Positions 9,016-18,779 of a stretch of DNA of 64,000 nt are shown in pieces; position 1 is the first letter of the stretch, and each line of letters begins with the position of its first letter. The notes beneath the pieces were generated by a model. It did not search any database and had not been told where the DNA came from. It saw nothing but the letters and a program-made list of their open reading frames with translations. Origin of the DNA: Ignavibacteriota bacterium (lineage in GTDB: Bacteria > Bacteroidota > Ignavibacteria > SZUA-365); assembly GCA_016218045.1 (NCBI GenBank), contig JACRFB010000072.1, forward strand, positions 62,001 to 126,000. Direction: 5' to 3'. The position numbers and the translations under genes were made by a program.

Positions 9016-10362
9016 TCAGCTTCTTCCGAGTCGGCCGCGAATCTTGCCGCTCTTCATGAAGCCGTCGTAATGCCGCATCAGAAGATGCGATTCAATTTGC
9101 TGGAGTGTGTCGAGGGCAACACCTACGACGATCAGCAGACTGGTGCCGCCGAAGAAATGCGCGAATTCGGGTGTCACGTTCAGACGGATCATGAACGAGG
9201 GAAGCACCGCGATAAGGGCGAGGAATACGGATCCGGGAAGTGTGATCTTCGTCAGAATGTTCTCGATGTAATCGCGCGTGTGACCGCCCGGACGAATGCC
9301 GGGAATAAATCCACCCTGCTTCTTCATGTTGTCGCTCACATCCTGAGGATTGAACGAGATGGCGGTGTAGAAGTAGGTGAAGAACACGATCATCGTCGCG
9401 TAGAGCACGACATACAGCACGGAGTCGATCTGGAACCAGATCGCGATCGTCTGCATGAACTCACTCTCGGGGAAGAACATCGTGATCGTTTCGGGGATGA
9501 ACATGATGGACTGCGCGAAGATGATAGGCATGACGCCTGCGGTGTTGACACGCAGGGGAATGTACTGGGTCACACCACCGTACACCTTTCGTCCGACAAC
9601 ACGTTTCGCGTATTGCACGGGGATGCGCCGCGTGCCCTGGGTCACCATGATCACACCCGCGGTGATAAACACCATCGCGATGATGATGATGATCTCGATG
9701 ATGATGTTCTCGCCGCGTGCAAATTCGGCGATGGTCGCATGCGGGAGACGCGCGACGATGCCGATAAAAATGATGAGTGAGATACCGTTGCCGATACCCC
9801 GGTCGGTGATCTGCTCTCCTATCCACATAAGGAACATCGTTGCGGCCGCAAGCACGATCATGGTGGAGATCGCGAAGAAGATGCCCTGCACTTCAGGCGG
9901 GACAATGGGCATGCCGTTGTTCGGAAGGGTCATATTCTGAAGGCGCACGTTGACGCCCCAGCCCTGCAGCGCCGCGATGACGATGGTGCCATACCGCGTG
10001 TACTGGGTGATCTTTTTCCTGCCCTCTTCGCCGCCCTCTTTCTGCAGCTTCTGGAAATACGGCACCACGGCGCCGAGAAGCTGGATGATGATCGAGGCGG
10101 TGATGTACGGCATGATGCCGAGCGAGAAGATGGCAGCGTTCTTGAACGCGCCGCCCACAAAGAGGTCGAAGAGTCCGAAGAGGCCGCCGCCCTGGCCCTG
10201 CTGCGATTCGATGAGACTCGCGAGCGCCGAGGCGTTGACGCCCGGGAGGGTGACATGCGCGCCGAAGCGCACAATGATAAGCAGGGCGATGGTGAACAGG
10301 ATCCGCTGACGCAGTTCCTGTATCTTGAACATGTTCCGAAATGTTTCCGCAAATCCAGCCAT
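9016..10362 (-). CDS. secY: Preprotein translocase subunit SecY
   Basis: The 448-residue protein is the channel subunit of the Sec translocon, with ten predicted membrane segments. Recognisable landmarks are the plug-region start (LFGLFDLFVGGAFKN), the segment F-S-L-G-I-M-P-Y-I-T-A-S-I-I-I-Q-L-L, and the cytoplasmic loops with Q-G-T-R-R-I-P-V-Q-Y-A-K-R and G-G-F-I-P-G-I-R-P-G. It sits between rplO and map. secE is also in this window (35622-35810); secG is not. Confidence 0.98.
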   Translation of the reverse strand: MAGFAETFRNMFKIQELRQRILFTIALLIIVRFGAHVTLPGVNASALASLIESQQGQGGGLFGLFDLFVGGAFKNAAIFSLGIMPYITASIIIQLLGAVVPYFQKLQKEGGEEGRKKITQYTRYGTIVIAALQGWGVNVRLQNMTLPNNGMPIVPPEVQGIFFAISTMIVLAAATMFLMWIGEQITDRGIGNGISLIIFIGIVARLPHATIAEFARGENIIIEIIIIIAMVFITAGVIMVTQGTRRIPVQYAKRVVGRKVYGGVTQYIPLRVNTAGVMPIIFAQSIMFIPETITMFFPESEFMQTIAIWFQIDSVLYVVLYATMIVFFTYFYTAISFNPQDVSDNMKKQGGFIPGIRPGGHTRDYIENILTKITLPGSVFLALIAVLPSFMIRLNVTPEFAHFFGGTSLLIVVGVALDTLQQIESHLLMRHYDGFMKSGKIRGRLGRS

Positions 10363-10375
10363 GGGAATTCCGCGA

Positions 10376-10840
10376 TTACGCTGTGACTACGGTGGCGCTT
10401 CCGCCGGCCGCTTCAATCTTCTCTTTCGCCGATGCGCTGAATGCATGCGCCGTTACGGTGAGCTTGCTGGCCAGATCGCCGTTACCGAGGATCTTGACAA
10501 GCGAACGCCTGGTCGACACGATGCCGAGCGAATAGAGAAGTTCCGGTGTTATGATACCGTCCGCGATCTTGCCGTCCGCGTGCAGTTTCTCGAGCCGTGA
10601 CACGTTCACGGGCACGTATTCCTGACGGTTGGGATTCGTGAAGCCGAACTTCGGGAGCCGGCGATGCAAAGGCATCTGGCCGCCTTCGAAGCCGAGCTTG
10701 CGCTTGTAACCCGCACGCGACTGGGCGCCCTTGTGGCCCTTGGTCGACGTTCCGCCGCGACCGCTGCCTTGACCGCGGCCGATGCGCTTCTTCTTTTTAC
10801 GGGAGCCGTCGGCGTAGTGGAGATTTCCGAGATGATTCAT
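10376..10840 (-). CDS. rplO: 50S ribosomal protein uL15
   Basis: The ATG at 10840 gives a 154-residue protein opening with a short uL15-like N-terminus (MNHLGNLHYADGSRKKKKR) and then the family glycine-rich, basic segment (GRGQGSGRGGTSTKGHKGAQ). A longer frame begins at 10894 but its extra residues are unlike L15. uL15 is a late-assembling 23S binder. It lies 34 bp after rpmD and 13 bp before secY, as in the standard spc operon. Confidence 0.96.
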   Translation of the reverse strand: MNHLGNLHYADGSRKKKKRIGRGQGSGRGGTSTKGHKGAQSRAGYKRKLGFEGGQMPLHRRLPKFGFTNPNRQEYVPVNVSRLEKLHADGKIADGIITPELLYSLGIVSTRRSLVKILGNGDLASKLTVTAHAFSASAKEKIEAAGGSATVVTA

Positions 10841-10874
10841 GATCGATGATATCCTGCTAGCGTGGTATCCAGTC

Positions 10875-11060
10875 TTATTCCGGCAGTTCCTCAACCGTCA
10901 CGAGATGCGCGACGGTGCGGATCATTCCGCGGATCTGGGGGGAGTCGTTATGCACAACCGAGTAGTTCGGTCGGCCGAGTCCAAGCGCCTTGATCGTCCG
11001 CTTCTGATTTTCGAGGCGGTCGATGATGCTTTTGGTCTGTGTAATTTTCAGCTTGGCCAT
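10875..11060 (-). CDS. rpmD: 50S ribosomal protein uL30
   Basis: The 61-residue protein has the small L30 fold pattern: a first strand (LKITQTKS), [19 protein letters not shown] and a C-terminal [13 protein letters not shown]. It lies between rpsE and rplO. Some Bacteroidota lack uL30, so its presence is mildly informative. Confidence 0.95.
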   Translation of the reverse strand: MAKLKITQTKSIIDRLENQKRTIKALGLGRPNYSVVHNDSPQIRGMIRTVAHLVTVEELPE

Positions 11061-11069
11061 GTTGTCACC

Positions 11070-11588
11070 TTATGCGGTTTTGGGCGCCTGCTGAAACACC
11101 TGCGTGATGCCCGTGCCGCGGCGGTGCGCCATAGTGCGCGAATCGACGAGGTTCAACAGCGCGGCCATCGTCGCTTTCACGACGTTGTGCGGATTCGAGC
11201 TGCCGAGCGATTTCGTCAGGATGTCCTGAATGCCGGCGGATTCGAGCACGGCCCGGACGCCGCCGCCCGCGATCAGACCCGTTCCGGGTGTCGCCGGTTT
11301 GAGGATGACTTTGCCTGCGCCGTATTTCCCGGTGACCATGTGGGGGATGGTCCCGCGGATGACAGGCACTTTCATCACGTTCTTGCGCGCATCCTCGACG
11401 CCTTTCGAGATGGCGTCGGTTACTTCGTTCGCCTTGCCGAGACCGATGCCGACGTGACCGTTCTGGTCTCCGACCACGACGATGGCGTTGAAGCTGAAGC
11501 GGCGACCGCCCTTCACGACCTTTGCGACGCGCTTGATCTGCACGAGCTTTTCTTTCAGTTCGAGCTCGCTTGCCCTGACTTTACTCAA
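11070..11588 (-). CDS. rpsE: 30S ribosomal protein uS5
   Basis: The 172-residue protein carries the S5 double-stranded RNA-binding domain ([19 protein letters not shown]) and C-terminal domain ([29 protein letters not shown]). It lines the mRNA entry tunnel and helps decoding accuracy. It sits between rplR and rpmD in the spc operon order. Confidence 0.97.
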   Translation of the reverse strand: MSKVRASELELKEKLVQIKRVAKVVKGGRRFSFNAIVVVGDQNGHVGIGLGKANEVTDAISKGVEDARKNVMKVPVIRGTIPHMVTGKYGAGKVILKPATPGTGLIAGGGVRAVLESAGIQDILTKSLGSSNPHNVVKATMAALLNLVDSRTMAHRRGTGITQVFQQAPKTA

Positions 11589-11622
11589 CGATCACTCCTT
11601 GGGATTTGTGTCAGCGTTTCCG

Positions 11623-12000
11623 TTAAAACTTGAGGCCGCCTTCGCGCGCCCCGTCAGCCACCGCCTTGACGCGGCCGTGGTACAGGTACCCGTTGCGATC
11701 GAACACGATTGTGGAAACGTTCTTCGCCAGTGCTTCCTGCGCAAGAGCCATGCCCACCGCTTTTGCCGCGGCCGCCTTGCCCTTGAGTTCCTTGAGCTGT
11801 GCGCGCACCATTTCGCTGTGCGTCGAAACCGTGAGCAGAGTCCTGCCGGCGGTATCGTCGATCAACTGTGCGTACATGTGCTTGAGACTGCGATAGACAG
11901 ACAGACGCGGACACTCGGGCGTGCCGACGACTTTCTTCCGAATCCGCACGCGGCGCTTGTCCCTGGTGGACACCCGTTTCTTGATTGACTTTCTGATCAT
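11623..12000 (-). CDS. rplR: 50S ribosomal protein uL18
   Basis: The 125-residue protein has a basic N-terminus (RDKRRVRIRKKV) followed by R-L-S-V-Y-R-S-L-K-H-M-Y-A-Q-L-I-D-D, the 5S rRNA-binding core of L18, and the end F-D-R-N-G-Y-L-Y-H-G-R-V-K-A-V-A-D-G-A-R-E. It binds 5S rRNA together with uL5. It lies between rplF and rpsE as expected. Confidence 0.97.
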   Translation of the reverse strand: MIRKSIKKRVSTRDKRRVRIRKKVVGTPECPRLSVYRSLKHMYAQLIDDTAGRTLLTVSTHSEMVRAQLKELKGKAAAAKAVGMALAQEALAKNVSTIVFDRNGYLYHGRVKAVADGAREGGLKF

Positions 12001-12035
12001 ACGTTCCTCTTTGCGTGGCTTCTCCGATACGGGGT

Positions 12036-12575
12036 TTACGACTTGGCCGTCTTGCCTGCCTTGCGGCGGATATGCTCGCCTTCATACTTCACACCCTTCC
12101 CCTTGTAGGGTTCGGGCGGACGGAAGGAGCGGATCTTCGCCGCAACAGCGCCGACGAGCTGCTTGTCGATCCCTTCGATCGAGATGCTTGTTGGAGCAGG
12201 CACTGCGACCGCGATTCCCTTCGGAGGGATAAAGACTATCTGGTGCGAGAACCCGAGAGACAGGAACAGGCGATCACTTTTCATTTCGGCGCGGTAACCG
12301 ACGCCGACGAGTTCGAGATTGCGCTTGAAGCCCTGCGTCACACCGGTGACCATATTCTGGATCACGGCGCGGGTTGCTCCGTGCAGAGACCGGTGTTCCT
12401 TCACGTCACTCGGGCGAGTGACTGTGACGGCTTCGGGCTGCACGTCGACAATGATGTCGGGATGAATGTCGAAGGTGAGTTCGCCTTTGGGCCCCTTCAC
12501 CGTGATGACGGCGTCGGAGCGGGTGATCTTCACGCCCGATGGGATGGTTACTGGGTTTTTACCAACTCGTGACAC
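12036..12575 (-). CDS. rplF: 50S ribosomal protein uL6 (GTG start)
   Basis: I place the start at a GTG at 12575, giving V-S-R-V-G-K-N-P-V, the L6 N-terminus, with AGAGGAG a few bases upstream; the open frame to 12644 would add unrelated residues that overlap rpsH control sequence. The 179-residue product has both L6 folds and the C-terminal signature PPEPYKGKGVKYEGEHIRRK. It binds near the sarcin-ricin loop where elongation factors dock. Confidence 0.95.
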   Translation of the reverse strand: MSRVGKNPVTIPSGVKITRSDAVITVKGPKGELTFDIHPDIIVDVQPEAVTVTRPSDVKEHRSLHGATRAVIQNMVTGVTQGFKRNLELVGVGYRAEMKSDRLFLSLGFSHQIVFIPPKGIAVAVPAPTSISIEGIDKQLVGAVAAKIRSFRPPEPYKGKGVKYEGEHIRRKAGKTAKS

Positions 12576-12615
12576 GCTCGTACTCCTCTGAACGCTGAAT
12601 GCTCTCGATGATCCG

Positions 12616-13005
12616 TTACCAAATCCTGCACAGGACTTCGCCACCGACGTGCTGCCCGCGGGCCTGCGCGTCTGTCATCACGCCCTTGGGCGTGGAGACG
12701 ATAGTCAACCCGAGCCCGTTGAGGGTGCGGGGCAGCTCGTCCACTCCGGAGTACTTGCGAAGGCCGGGCGTACTGATACGCTCGAGTCCGGATATCGCCG
12801 AGCGGCCGTCGGAGTACTTGAGATAAATTTTGATCGCGCCCTGAACCGCGTGCTCAATGACGGAATATCCGGCAATGTAGCCCTGCTCGTACAGGATGTG
12901 CGTGATGCTTTTCTTCACCAGCGACGCAGGGATCGTGACCGATTTGTGGCGGGCACGAACGGCATTGCGGATGCGTGTGAGGTAGTCGGCAATCGGGTCT
13001 GTCAT
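12616..13005 (-). CDS. rpsH: 30S ribosomal protein uS8
   Basis: The 129-residue protein shows the S8 start MTDPIADYLTRIRNA and C-terminal signature STPKGVMTDAQARGQHVGGEVLC. It is a primary 16S binder at helix 21 and in E. coli the translational repressor of the spc operon. It sits between rpsN and rplF in the usual order. Confidence 0.97.
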   Translation of the reverse strand: MTDPIADYLTRIRNAVRARHKSVTIPASLVKKSITHILYEQGYIAGYSVIEHAVQGAIKIYLKYSDGRSAISGLERISTPGLRKYSGVDELPRTLNGLGLTIVSTPKGVMTDAQARGQHVGGEVLCRIW

Positions 13006-13053
13006 GGTCTCTTTTCCGTTCCTGGGTTGTTCCGTTCCTGAATGAACCTGCGC

Positions 13054-13239
13054 TTACCAGCTCGCCTTTCGGACGCCGGGGATCAACCCCTGAAGCGCGA
13101 GCTCGCGGAAACAGAGACGGCACAAGCCGAACTTTCTGTAATACGCGCGCGCGCGTCCGCAACGCTGGCAGCGTGTGTACTCCCGGACGGGAAATTTCTG
13201 TTTCCGCTTCTGCTTGACTCGCAAGGATAAACGCGCCAC
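13054..13239 (-). CDS. rpsN: 30S ribosomal protein uS14, zinc-binding type Z
   Basis: The 61-residue length and the C-Q-R-C-G...C-R-L-C-F motif identify the short zinc-binding form of uS14, as distinct from the roughly 100-residue zinc-free form. The end [11 protein letters not shown] is the family C-terminus. It lies between rplE and rpsH. Confidence 0.97.
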   Translation of the reverse strand: MARLSLRVKQKRKQKFPVREYTRCQRCGRARAYYRKFGLCRLCFRELALQGLIPGVRKASW

Positions 13240-13280
13240 GATGAATTCCTCTGTTTAATCCGTATTGGCGATGGATGATG

Positions 13281-13925
13281 TCAGGCGACTTCCTTTTTCC
13301 GGAACGGGAGGCCGAAGGCCTGCAACAAGGCCATTGCTTCCTCGTCGGTCTTCGCCGAGGTCACGATGGTGATGTCCATTCCGAAAATCCGGCTGATCTT
13401 GTCGACGTCGATTTCGGGGAAAATGATCTGTTCCTTCACACCGAGCGTGTAATTGCCGCGCCCGTCGAAGGATTTGTCGGACACGCCGCGGAAATCGCGG
13501 ATGCGCGGGATCGCCGTCCCGATAAAGCGGTCGAGGAATTCATACATGCGCGCGCGACGCAACGTGACGCGCACGCCGATCTGCATACCTTCTCGCAGCT
13601 TGAAATTCGAGATGCTCTTTTTCGCCTTCGTGATGACCGGCTTCTGACCACAGATCTGTTCGAGATCGTTCAACGCCTGGTCGAGAAGCTTTGCATCCTG
13701 CACTGCGTCACCGACGCCCATGTTCAGGGAGATCTTTTCGAGTTCCGGCACCTGCATCACGCTCGAGTAGCCGAAGCGCTTCATCAGCTCGGGCACGATG
13801 GTCGTTTTATACCGCTCGAAGAGACGGGGAGTTCCCGAAGGATCGTCGCCGTGCTCGACCTCTTTCTTCGTCTTTGCCGCGGGTTTTGCCGCAGCGGACT
13901 TTTTGTCTTTTTTGGTCTCAGCCAT
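13281..13925 (-). CDS. rplE: 50S ribosomal protein uL5 with Lys/Ala-rich N-terminal extension
   Basis: From about residue 33 the protein is a normal uL5 ([42 protein letters not shown]). The first ~32 residues are a Lys/Ala-rich extension not found in the usual ~180-residue protein. No other ATG or strong Shine-Dalgarno offers a start nearer the core, so I keep the long form. uL5 binds 5S rRNA and contacts uS13 across the subunit interface. Confidence 0.95.
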   Translation of the reverse strand: MAETKKDKKSAAAKPAAKTKKEVEHGDDPSGTPRLFERYKTTIVPELMKRFGYSSVMQVPELEKISLNMGVGDAVQDAKLLDQALNDLEQICGQKPVITKAKKSISNFKLREGMQIGVRVTLRRARMYEFLDRFIGTAIPRIRDFRGVSDKSFDGRGNYTLGVKEQIIFPEIDVDKISRIFGMDITIVTSAKTDEEAMALLQAFGLPFRKKEVA

Positions 13926-13941
13926 GATCGTAGTCTAGGGA

Positions 13942-14268
13942 TTAGTCGATGGTTTCGCCGCTGGCGACGCTTCGGCGCACGAACTTGCTTTTGCCCGTCT
14001 TGTCGTCGATGATCTGGGCCTTGCCGACGCGCGTCGGTGTGTTCGACTTTGGATCGAGAAGCATCACGTTGGATACGTGAATGGGTGCTTCCTGGCGCGT
14101 GATGGCGCCCTGAGGGTTCGTCTGCGAGGGCCGGCGATGACGGCTCACGAGATTCACACCTTCCACGATGATCCGCTGCTTTTCGGGGAACACACGCAGC
14201 ACCTTGCCGGTCTTGCCCTTCGAATTGCCGGCAATGATCATCACCATGTCGTTTTTCTTGATATTCAT
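13942..14268 (-). CDS. rplX: 50S ribosomal protein uL24
   Basis: The 108-residue protein has an N-terminal KOW motif (N-D-M-V-M-I-I-A-G-N-S-K-G-K-T-G-K-V) and the follow-on G-V-N-L-V-S-R-H-R-R-P-S-Q-T-N-P-Q-G typical of L24, an assembly initiator of the large subunit. It sits between rplN and rplE. Confidence 0.97.
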   Translation of the reverse strand: MNIKKNDMVMIIAGNSKGKTGKVLRVFPEKQRIIVEGVNLVSRHRRPSQTNPQGAITRQEAPIHVSNVMLLDPKSNTPTRVGKAQIIDDKTGKSKFVRRSVASGETID

Positions 14269-14297
14269 GAGAACTCTTCCTGTGTCTTGCGGGCGTG

Positions 14298-14666
14298 TCA
14301 GAGAACCTCGTTCGCGAGCGAAACGATTTTCATGAACTGTTTTTCACGAAGTTCGCGGGCGACCGGTCCGAAAATGCGGGTACCGCGCGGTTCGAGGTTC
14401 TGATTGATGAGCACCGCGGCGTTTTCATCGAAGCGGATGTAGGAACCGTCCGGACGGCGGTATTCCTTCTTCGTGCGCACGATGACGGCCTTCGACACTT
14501 CGCCCTTCTTCACGCCGCCGCCGGGGATGGCGGACTTCACGGAGACGACGATCACATCACCCACCGTGGCGTAGCGACGGCCTGAACCGCCGAGTACGCG
14601 GATGCAACGGATACGTTTTGCGCCGGAATTATCGGCTGCGACGAGATTGGTTTCTTCCTGGATCAT
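14298..14666 (-). CDS. rplN: 50S ribosomal protein uL14
   Basis: The 122-residue protein starts [19 protein letters not shown] and contains [12 protein letters not shown] and [14 protein letters not shown], the L14 signatures. It forms intersubunit bridges to 16S helix 44. Order rpsQ-rplN-rplX is canonical. Confidence 0.98.
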   Translation of the reverse strand: MIQEETNLVAADNSGAKRIRCIRVLGGSGRRYATVGDVIVVSVKSAIPGGGVKKGEVSKAVIVRTKKEYRRPDGSYIRFDENAAVLINQNLEPRGTRIFGPVARELREKQFMKIVSLANEVL

Positions 14667-14680
14667 GATTCGGCCCCTCC

Positions 14681-14962
14681 TTAGCGTGCACGTTCGACGA
14701 TTCGAACCAGGCGCCAGCGTTTGTGCCGGCTCAGGGGACGCGTCTCCATGATGAGTACCTTGTCGCCCAATGCGGCAGTTTCGTGTTCATCGTGTGCAAG
14801 AAACTTCTTCGTTTTCTTGAAGTACTTCCTGTACAGAGGATGCGGCACCTGGCGCTCGATGGAGACGGTGATCGTCTTGTTCATTTTCGTCGAAACGACG
14901 ATGCCGGTCCGCGTCTTGCGGAAGGCGCGTTTTTCTGTCGTGGTGGCGGTCTCGGGTGCCAT
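14681..14962 (-). CDS. rpsQ: 30S ribosomal protein uS17
   Basis: The 93-residue OB-fold protein contains [32 protein letters not shown] and the end [12 protein letters not shown], the S17 pattern. A 12-residue Thr/Ala-rich leader precedes the core. It follows rpmC almost without a gap (2 bp), suggesting coupled translation. Confidence 0.96.
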   Translation of the reverse strand: MAPETATTTEKRAFRKTRTGIVVSTKMNKTITVSIERQVPHPLYRKYFKKTKKFLAHDEHETAALGDKVLIMETRPLSRHKRWRLVRIVERAR

Positions 14963-14964
14963 GG

Positions 14965-15168
14965 TTACTTCTCTTCTCCGCTGCTTTTCCGTTCGCTCAG
15001 CACCGTCTGCATGCGCGCGATGTCGCGGCGCAGGATACGGATCTGTGCGGTGTTGGTGAGCTGGCTCGTGGAGACCTGGAAACGCATGCGCGCGAGATTT
15101 TCCTCTTCCTGCGTGAGGCGTTCCAGCAGCTCCGGCGTGGGCATTTGTCGTATTTCTGTGGCTTTCAT
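14965..15168 (-). CDS. rpmC: 50S ribosomal protein uL29
   Basis: The 67-residue two-helix protein shows [19 protein letters not shown] and [15 protein letters not shown], the L29 pattern. It sits at the exit tunnel beside uL23, part of the docking site for trigger factor and SRP. It lies between rplP and rpsQ. Confidence 0.96.
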   Translation of the reverse strand: MKATEIRQMPTPELLERLTQEEENLARMRFQVSTSQLTNTAQIRILRRDIARMQTVLSERKSSGEEK

Positions 15169-15184
15169 CTTGCGATCGGTCCTA

Positions 15185-15607
15185 TTATTCGCCGACGTAA
15201 TCGGGGCGCGTGACGATCTTCGTTTTAAGGGGCAGCTTGTGCGCCGCGAGGCGTAGCGCTTCGTGAGCGAGCTTGGACGTCACGCCGCCCACCTCGAACA
15301 TCACACGACCCGGTTTCACAACGGCCACCCAGAATTCGGGCGCGCCCTTACCTTTTCCCATACGAGTTTCGAGCGGCTTCTTCGAAACGGGCTTGTCGGG
15401 GAAAATGCGGATCCAAACCTGTCCGTCGCGCTTCATCGTGCGGTTGAGAGCAACACGCGCCGCTTCGATCTGACGGCTGGTGATCCAGCCCGGCTCCAGG
15501 GCCTTGATTCCAAATGATCCGAAGGCGATGCTCGAGCCGCGGAACGCTTTACCGCTCATGCGGCCGCGCTGCGCCTTGCGGAATTTTACTCTTTTCGGCA
15601 TTAACAT
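15185..15607 (-). CDS. rplP: 50S ribosomal protein uL16
   Basis: The 140-residue protein begins [20 protein letters not shown] and keeps the loop that reaches the peptidyl transferase centre ([12 protein letters not shown]). GAGGA lies 9 nt before the ATG at 15607, favouring it over the ATG two codons later. It lies between rpsC and rpmC in the S10 operon. Confidence 0.97.
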   Translation of the reverse strand: MLMPKRVKFRKAQRGRMSGKAFRGSSIAFGSFGIKALEPGWITSRQIEAARVALNRTMKRDGQVWIRIFPDKPVSKKPLETRMGKGKGAPEFWVAVVKPGRVMFEVGGVTSKLAHEALRLAAHKLPLKTKIVTRPDYVGE

Positions 15608-15646
15608 GGGTTGATTCCTCGCTTTCCTGTGCCTTGCTCCGCGCCT

Positions 15647-16300
15647 TTATCGCGTCGCGGTCCCGGCAAATCTGTTCCCGATCACGTCGCCCTTGCAGAT
15701 CCACACCTTCACGCCGATCGAGCCGTAGACGGTCTGGGCCGTGGTGACGGCATAGTCGATATCGGCGCGCAGCGTGTGCAGTGGAATGCGCCCGTCCTTG
15801 TACTGCTCCGTGCGCGACATTTCCGCACCGCCGAGTCGGCCGGCGCACATGACACGCACGCCTTCGGCGCCCATGCGCATCGCCGACGTAATCGCGGCTT
15901 TCATCGCGCGGCGAAACGACACGCGGCCCTCGAGCTGCGTGGCGATATTCTCCGCCACCAGATAGGCATCGAGTTCCGGACGCTTGATCTCGGAGATCAG
16001 GATTTTGACATCCTTATTCGTCACTTTCTTCAGTTCTTCCTCAAGCTGCGCGATTTCCTTGCCGCTCTTGCCGATGACAACGCCCGGCCGAGAAGTGTGG
16101 ATGGCCAGTACGACGCGCTTCGGCGTCCGCTCGATGACCACGCGCGAAATGCCCGCCTTCTTGAGGCGATTCCGGATATAATTCCGGATCATGAGATCTT
16201 CTTCCAGTTTGGAAGCGAAAGTGCGCTCTTCGTACCAGTTCGCGTCCCATTCCCGGACGATGCCCAATCGGAGACCGACCGGATGTGTCTTCTGACCCAA
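15647..16300 (-). CDS. rpsC: 30S ribosomal protein uS3
   Basis: The 217-residue protein starts [13 protein letters not shown], has a KH domain ([14 protein letters not shown]) and the C-terminal domain signature ([19 protein letters not shown]). It forms the mRNA entry site with uS4 and uS5. Position between rplV and rplP is canonical. Confidence 0.98.
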   Translation of the reverse strand: MGQKTHPVGLRLGIVREWDANWYEERTFASKLEEDLMIRNYIRNRLKKAGISRVVIERTPKRVVLAIHTSRPGVVIGKSGKEIAQLEEELKKVTNKDVKILISEIKRPELDAYLVAENIATQLEGRVSFRRAMKAAITSAMRMGAEGVRVMCAGRLGGAEMSRTEQYKDGRIPLHTLRADIDYAVTTAQTVYGSIGVKVWICKGDVIGNRFAGTATR

Positions 16301-16315
16301 GGATCCTCCTGATGC

Positions 16316-16666
16316 CTACTCTTTTTCGGAAACGACGATTGTAAGATGATTTGTCCGTTTGCGGACCCGGTACGCGCGGCCCATCGGAGCCGGCAGTACA
16401 CGTTTCGCCATGGGGCCGCCGTCCACCATCACCGTTTTAACGAAGACGTTGTGCGGATCGAGACGCCCGGTGTCCTTCGCATTCTGGAGATTTGCGATGG
16501 CCGAACGAAGTGTTACCTCGCACACCTTTGAAGCGTGCTTGGGCGAAAAGTGCAGAATGTTGATTGCATCCTCGACGTTCCTGCCACGGATCAGGTCAGC
16601 GACAAGCCGCATTTTTCGCGGCGAGCCGGGGATGAATCTCTTTATTGCGCGTGCTTCCAATGCCAT
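16316..16666 (-). CDS. rplV: 50S ribosomal protein uL22
   Basis: The 116-residue protein has the L22 core (S-P-R-K-M-R-L-V-A-D-L-I-R-G) and the extended beta-hairpin region ending G-P-M-A-K-R-V-L-P-A-P-M-G-R-A-Y-R that lines the exit tunnel constriction. It follows rpsS by 12 bp. Confidence 0.97.
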   Translation of the reverse strand: MALEARAIKRFIPGSPRKMRLVADLIRGRNVEDAINILHFSPKHASKVCEVTLRSAIANLQNAKDTGRLDPHNVFVKTVMVDGGPMAKRVLPAPMGRAYRVRKRTNHLTIVVSEKE

Positions 16667-16678
16667 TGTGCCACCTGA

Positions 16679-16960
16679 TTAACGGGATGCTTTTTCTGCT
16701 TTTGTTCCGGGATGCCCGCGAAAAATGCGGGTGGGTGCGAACTCGCCGAGCTTGTGCCCGATCATGTTTTCCTGCACGTACACCGGAATGAACTTGTTGC
16801 CGTTGTGCACCGCGAAGGTATGCCCGATAAAATCGGGCGGAATGGTCGAACGACGCGCCCAAGTCTTCACGACGCGCTTCTGATTCGTGGCGTTGAGCTG
16901 CTCCACCTTCGCGAACAGCTTCTCGTCCACAAACGGACCTTTCTTGAGTGAACGAGCCAT
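16679..16960 (-). CDS. rpsS: 30S ribosomal protein uS19
   Basis: The ATG at 16960 gives 93 residues starting [15 protein letters not shown], the S19 N-terminus, with [16 protein letters not shown] and K-L-G-E-F-A-P-T-R later. The longer frame runs into rplB in another frame. The start overlaps the rplB stop in TAATG, implying translational coupling. Confidence 0.97.
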   Translation of the reverse strand: MARSLKKGPFVDEKLFAKVEQLNATNQKRVVKTWARRSTIPPDFIGHTFAVHNGNKFIPVYVQENMIGHKLGEFAPTRIFRGHPGTKAEKASR

Positions 16961-17799
16961 TACTTCTTCTTCCGCGACTTGATGATATACTTGTTGGACT
17001 GATTCTTCTTCTTGCGTGTCTTCTGACCCTTGGCGTACAGACCCCAAGGCGACACGGGATGCTGGCGGCCGCCGCCGGATTTGGACTTGCCCTCGCCGCC
17101 ACCCATCGGGTGATCGACCGGGTTCATCGCCATACCGCGGGTCTGCGGACGCACGCCAAGCCAGCGCATGCGGCCGGCCTTGCCGTAGCTGATGTTCTCG
17201 TGATCGCTGTTGCTCACTATGCCGATGGTAGCCATGCAGTTCATACGCACCATGCGCACTTCGCCGCTCGGGAGACGCACCTGCGCGTACTCGCCTTCCT
17301 TCGCAACGATCTGAGCCGAATTGCCCGCGCTACGCGCGATCTGGCCACCCTTGCCGGGCTTCAGCTCGATGTTGTGAATGAAGGTGCCCAGCGGAATGTT
17401 CTGGAGCGGCAACGTATTGCCATCCTTGATTTCCGCGGTCGGACCCGATTCGATCACTTCACCCACGCGCAGCGACTGCGGCGCAAGAATGTACCGCTTG
17501 TCGCCGTCCTTGTAGGTCACGAGAGCGATGCGCGCCGAGCGGTTCGGATCGTATTCTATGGTCGTCACCGTTCCGGGAACGCCGATCTTGTTGCGCTTGA
17601 AATCGATGATGCGATACATGCGCTTGTGACCGCCGCCGCGATGGCGCGAGGTGATGCGGCCCTTCGCGTTGCGGCCACCGCTCTTGGAGAGCGGAGCGAG
17701 CAGCGATTTTTCGGGCGTGCTTCGCGTCAATTCCTCGAACGTCGCGATAGAATAATATCGCGTCGCGGGAGTCATCGGTCGTAATTTTCGTATAGCCAC
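16960..17799 (-). CDS. rplB: 50S ribosomal protein uL2 (GTG start)
   Basis: I start at a GTG at 17799, which yields V-A-I-R-K-L-R-P, matching the L2 N-terminus, with AGAGGA upstream; the frame to 17985 reads through rplW on a different frame and is spurious. The 279-residue protein keeps the signature around the catalytically important loop ([10 protein letters not shown]-type: here [19 protein letters not shown]). It supports peptidyl transfer and subunit association. Confidence 0.96.
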   Translation of the reverse strand: MAIRKLRPMTPATRYYSIATFEELTRSTPEKSLLAPLSKSGGRNAKGRITSRHRGGGHKRMYRIIDFKRNKIGVPGTVTTIEYDPNRSARIALVTYKDGDKRYILAPQSLRVGEVIESGPTAEIKDGNTLPLQNIPLGTFIHNIELKPGKGGQIARSAGNSAQIVAKEGEYAQVRLPSGEVRMVRMNCMATIGIVSNSDHENISYGKAGRMRWLGVRPQTRGMAMNPVDHPMGGGEGKSKSGGGRQHPVSPWGLYAKGQKTRKKKNQSNKYIIKSRKKK

Positions 17800-17836
17800 G
17801 GTTATATCCTCTGCAATCTGGATCGTAATTGACCGC

Positions 17837-18124
17837 TTATCCCTCGAGCAACTCGATGGTCTGGCCTTCCGCCAGTGTGACAATCGCCTTCTTCCACGAG
17901 GCGCGGTTTCCGGAGAAACGGCCCTTGCGCGTGAAGTGCACCTTGGTCTTTCCGCGATAGCGGATAGTCCGGACGCTCGTGACACTCACGGAAAAGCGCT
18001 TCTCGATCGCCTTTGCGATCTCGATCTTGTTGGAATCGATGGCGACTTCGAACGCGTACTGGCGCTTCTCGCCCAGCAGCGTCATCTTCTCCGTCAGTAT
18101 CGGACGTTTGATGATGGTACTCAT
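17837..18124 (-). CDS. rplW: 50S ribosomal protein uL23
   Basis: The 95-residue protein has the L23 pattern: [26 protein letters not shown] and [11 protein letters not shown]. It lies at the exit tunnel rim and binds trigger factor. It is placed between rplD and rplB. Confidence 0.97.
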   Translation of the reverse strand: MSTIIKRPILTEKMTLLGEKRQYAFEVAIDSNKIEIAKAIEKRFSVSVTSVRTIRYRGKTKVHFTRKGRFSGNRASWKKAIVTLAEGQTIELLEG

Positions 18125-18139
18125 GCTCGCTCTTCCGTC

Positions 18140-18769
18140 CTAGATTCTGGTGAAGCTTGATTCGATGACAGGCAAGGCGCTCTTCTGAATCAGAAGCATC
18201 TGATTGTTCAGAATGTCGTAGGTGGACGCGCGCGAAGCCTCGACTATTTTCAAGGTTGCGATGTTCCGACCCGCGCGCCAGAGATTGGCGTCGTATGCGG
18301 GCACGATGAGCAGCGTCTTGCGCGCATCGAGGGAGAGCGCCTTCAGAATCGCGAATACTTCGCGCGTCTTCGGCTCATTCACCGTAAAATCGTCGATGAC
18401 CATAAGCTGCTTGTCCTGCGCCTTCATGGCGTAGGCCGACTTGCGGGCGATCTGACGCACCTTCATCGGCAGCTTCATGCGATAGTCGCGCGGACGCGGT
18501 CCGAAAATCGTGCCGCCGCCAACCCACAATGGTGAACGTGAGGAACCCGCGCGTGCGGTACCGCGGCCCTTCTGTCGCCACGGCTTCTTGCCGCCGCCGC
18601 TGACGTCGGAACGTTCCTTGGTTTGATGTGTGCCCTGACGGCGATTCGCCAGATGAACGCGGACGGCCTGATAGACCACGTGCGCGTTGGGCTCGATTCC
18701 GAAGATCTCGTCGTTGAGCGAGATCTCCTGCCCCTGGCTTCCGTTTGTGCTGTAACTCTGCGCTTTCAT
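18140..18769 (-). CDS. rplD: 50S ribosomal protein uL4
   Basis: The 209-residue protein contains R-R-Q-G-T-H-Q-T-K-E-R-S-D-V-S-G-G-G-K-K-P and G-T-A-R-A-G-S-S-R-S-P-L-W-V-G-G, the long loop that reaches into the exit tunnel. In E. coli L4 represses the S10 operon; no matching leader can be confirmed here because rpsJ is not first in its transcript. Confidence 0.97.
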   Translation of the reverse strand: MKAQSYSTNGSQGQEISLNDEIFGIEPNAHVVYQAVRVHLANRRQGTHQTKERSDVSGGGKKPWRQKGRGTARAGSSRSPLWVGGGTIFGPRPRDYRMKLPMKVRQIARKSAYAMKAQDKQLMVIDDFTVNEPKTREVFAILKALSLDARKTLLIVPAYDANLWRAGRNIATLKIVEASRASTYDILNNQMLLIQKSALPVIESSFTRI

Positions 18770-18779
18770 GTTGATCCCG

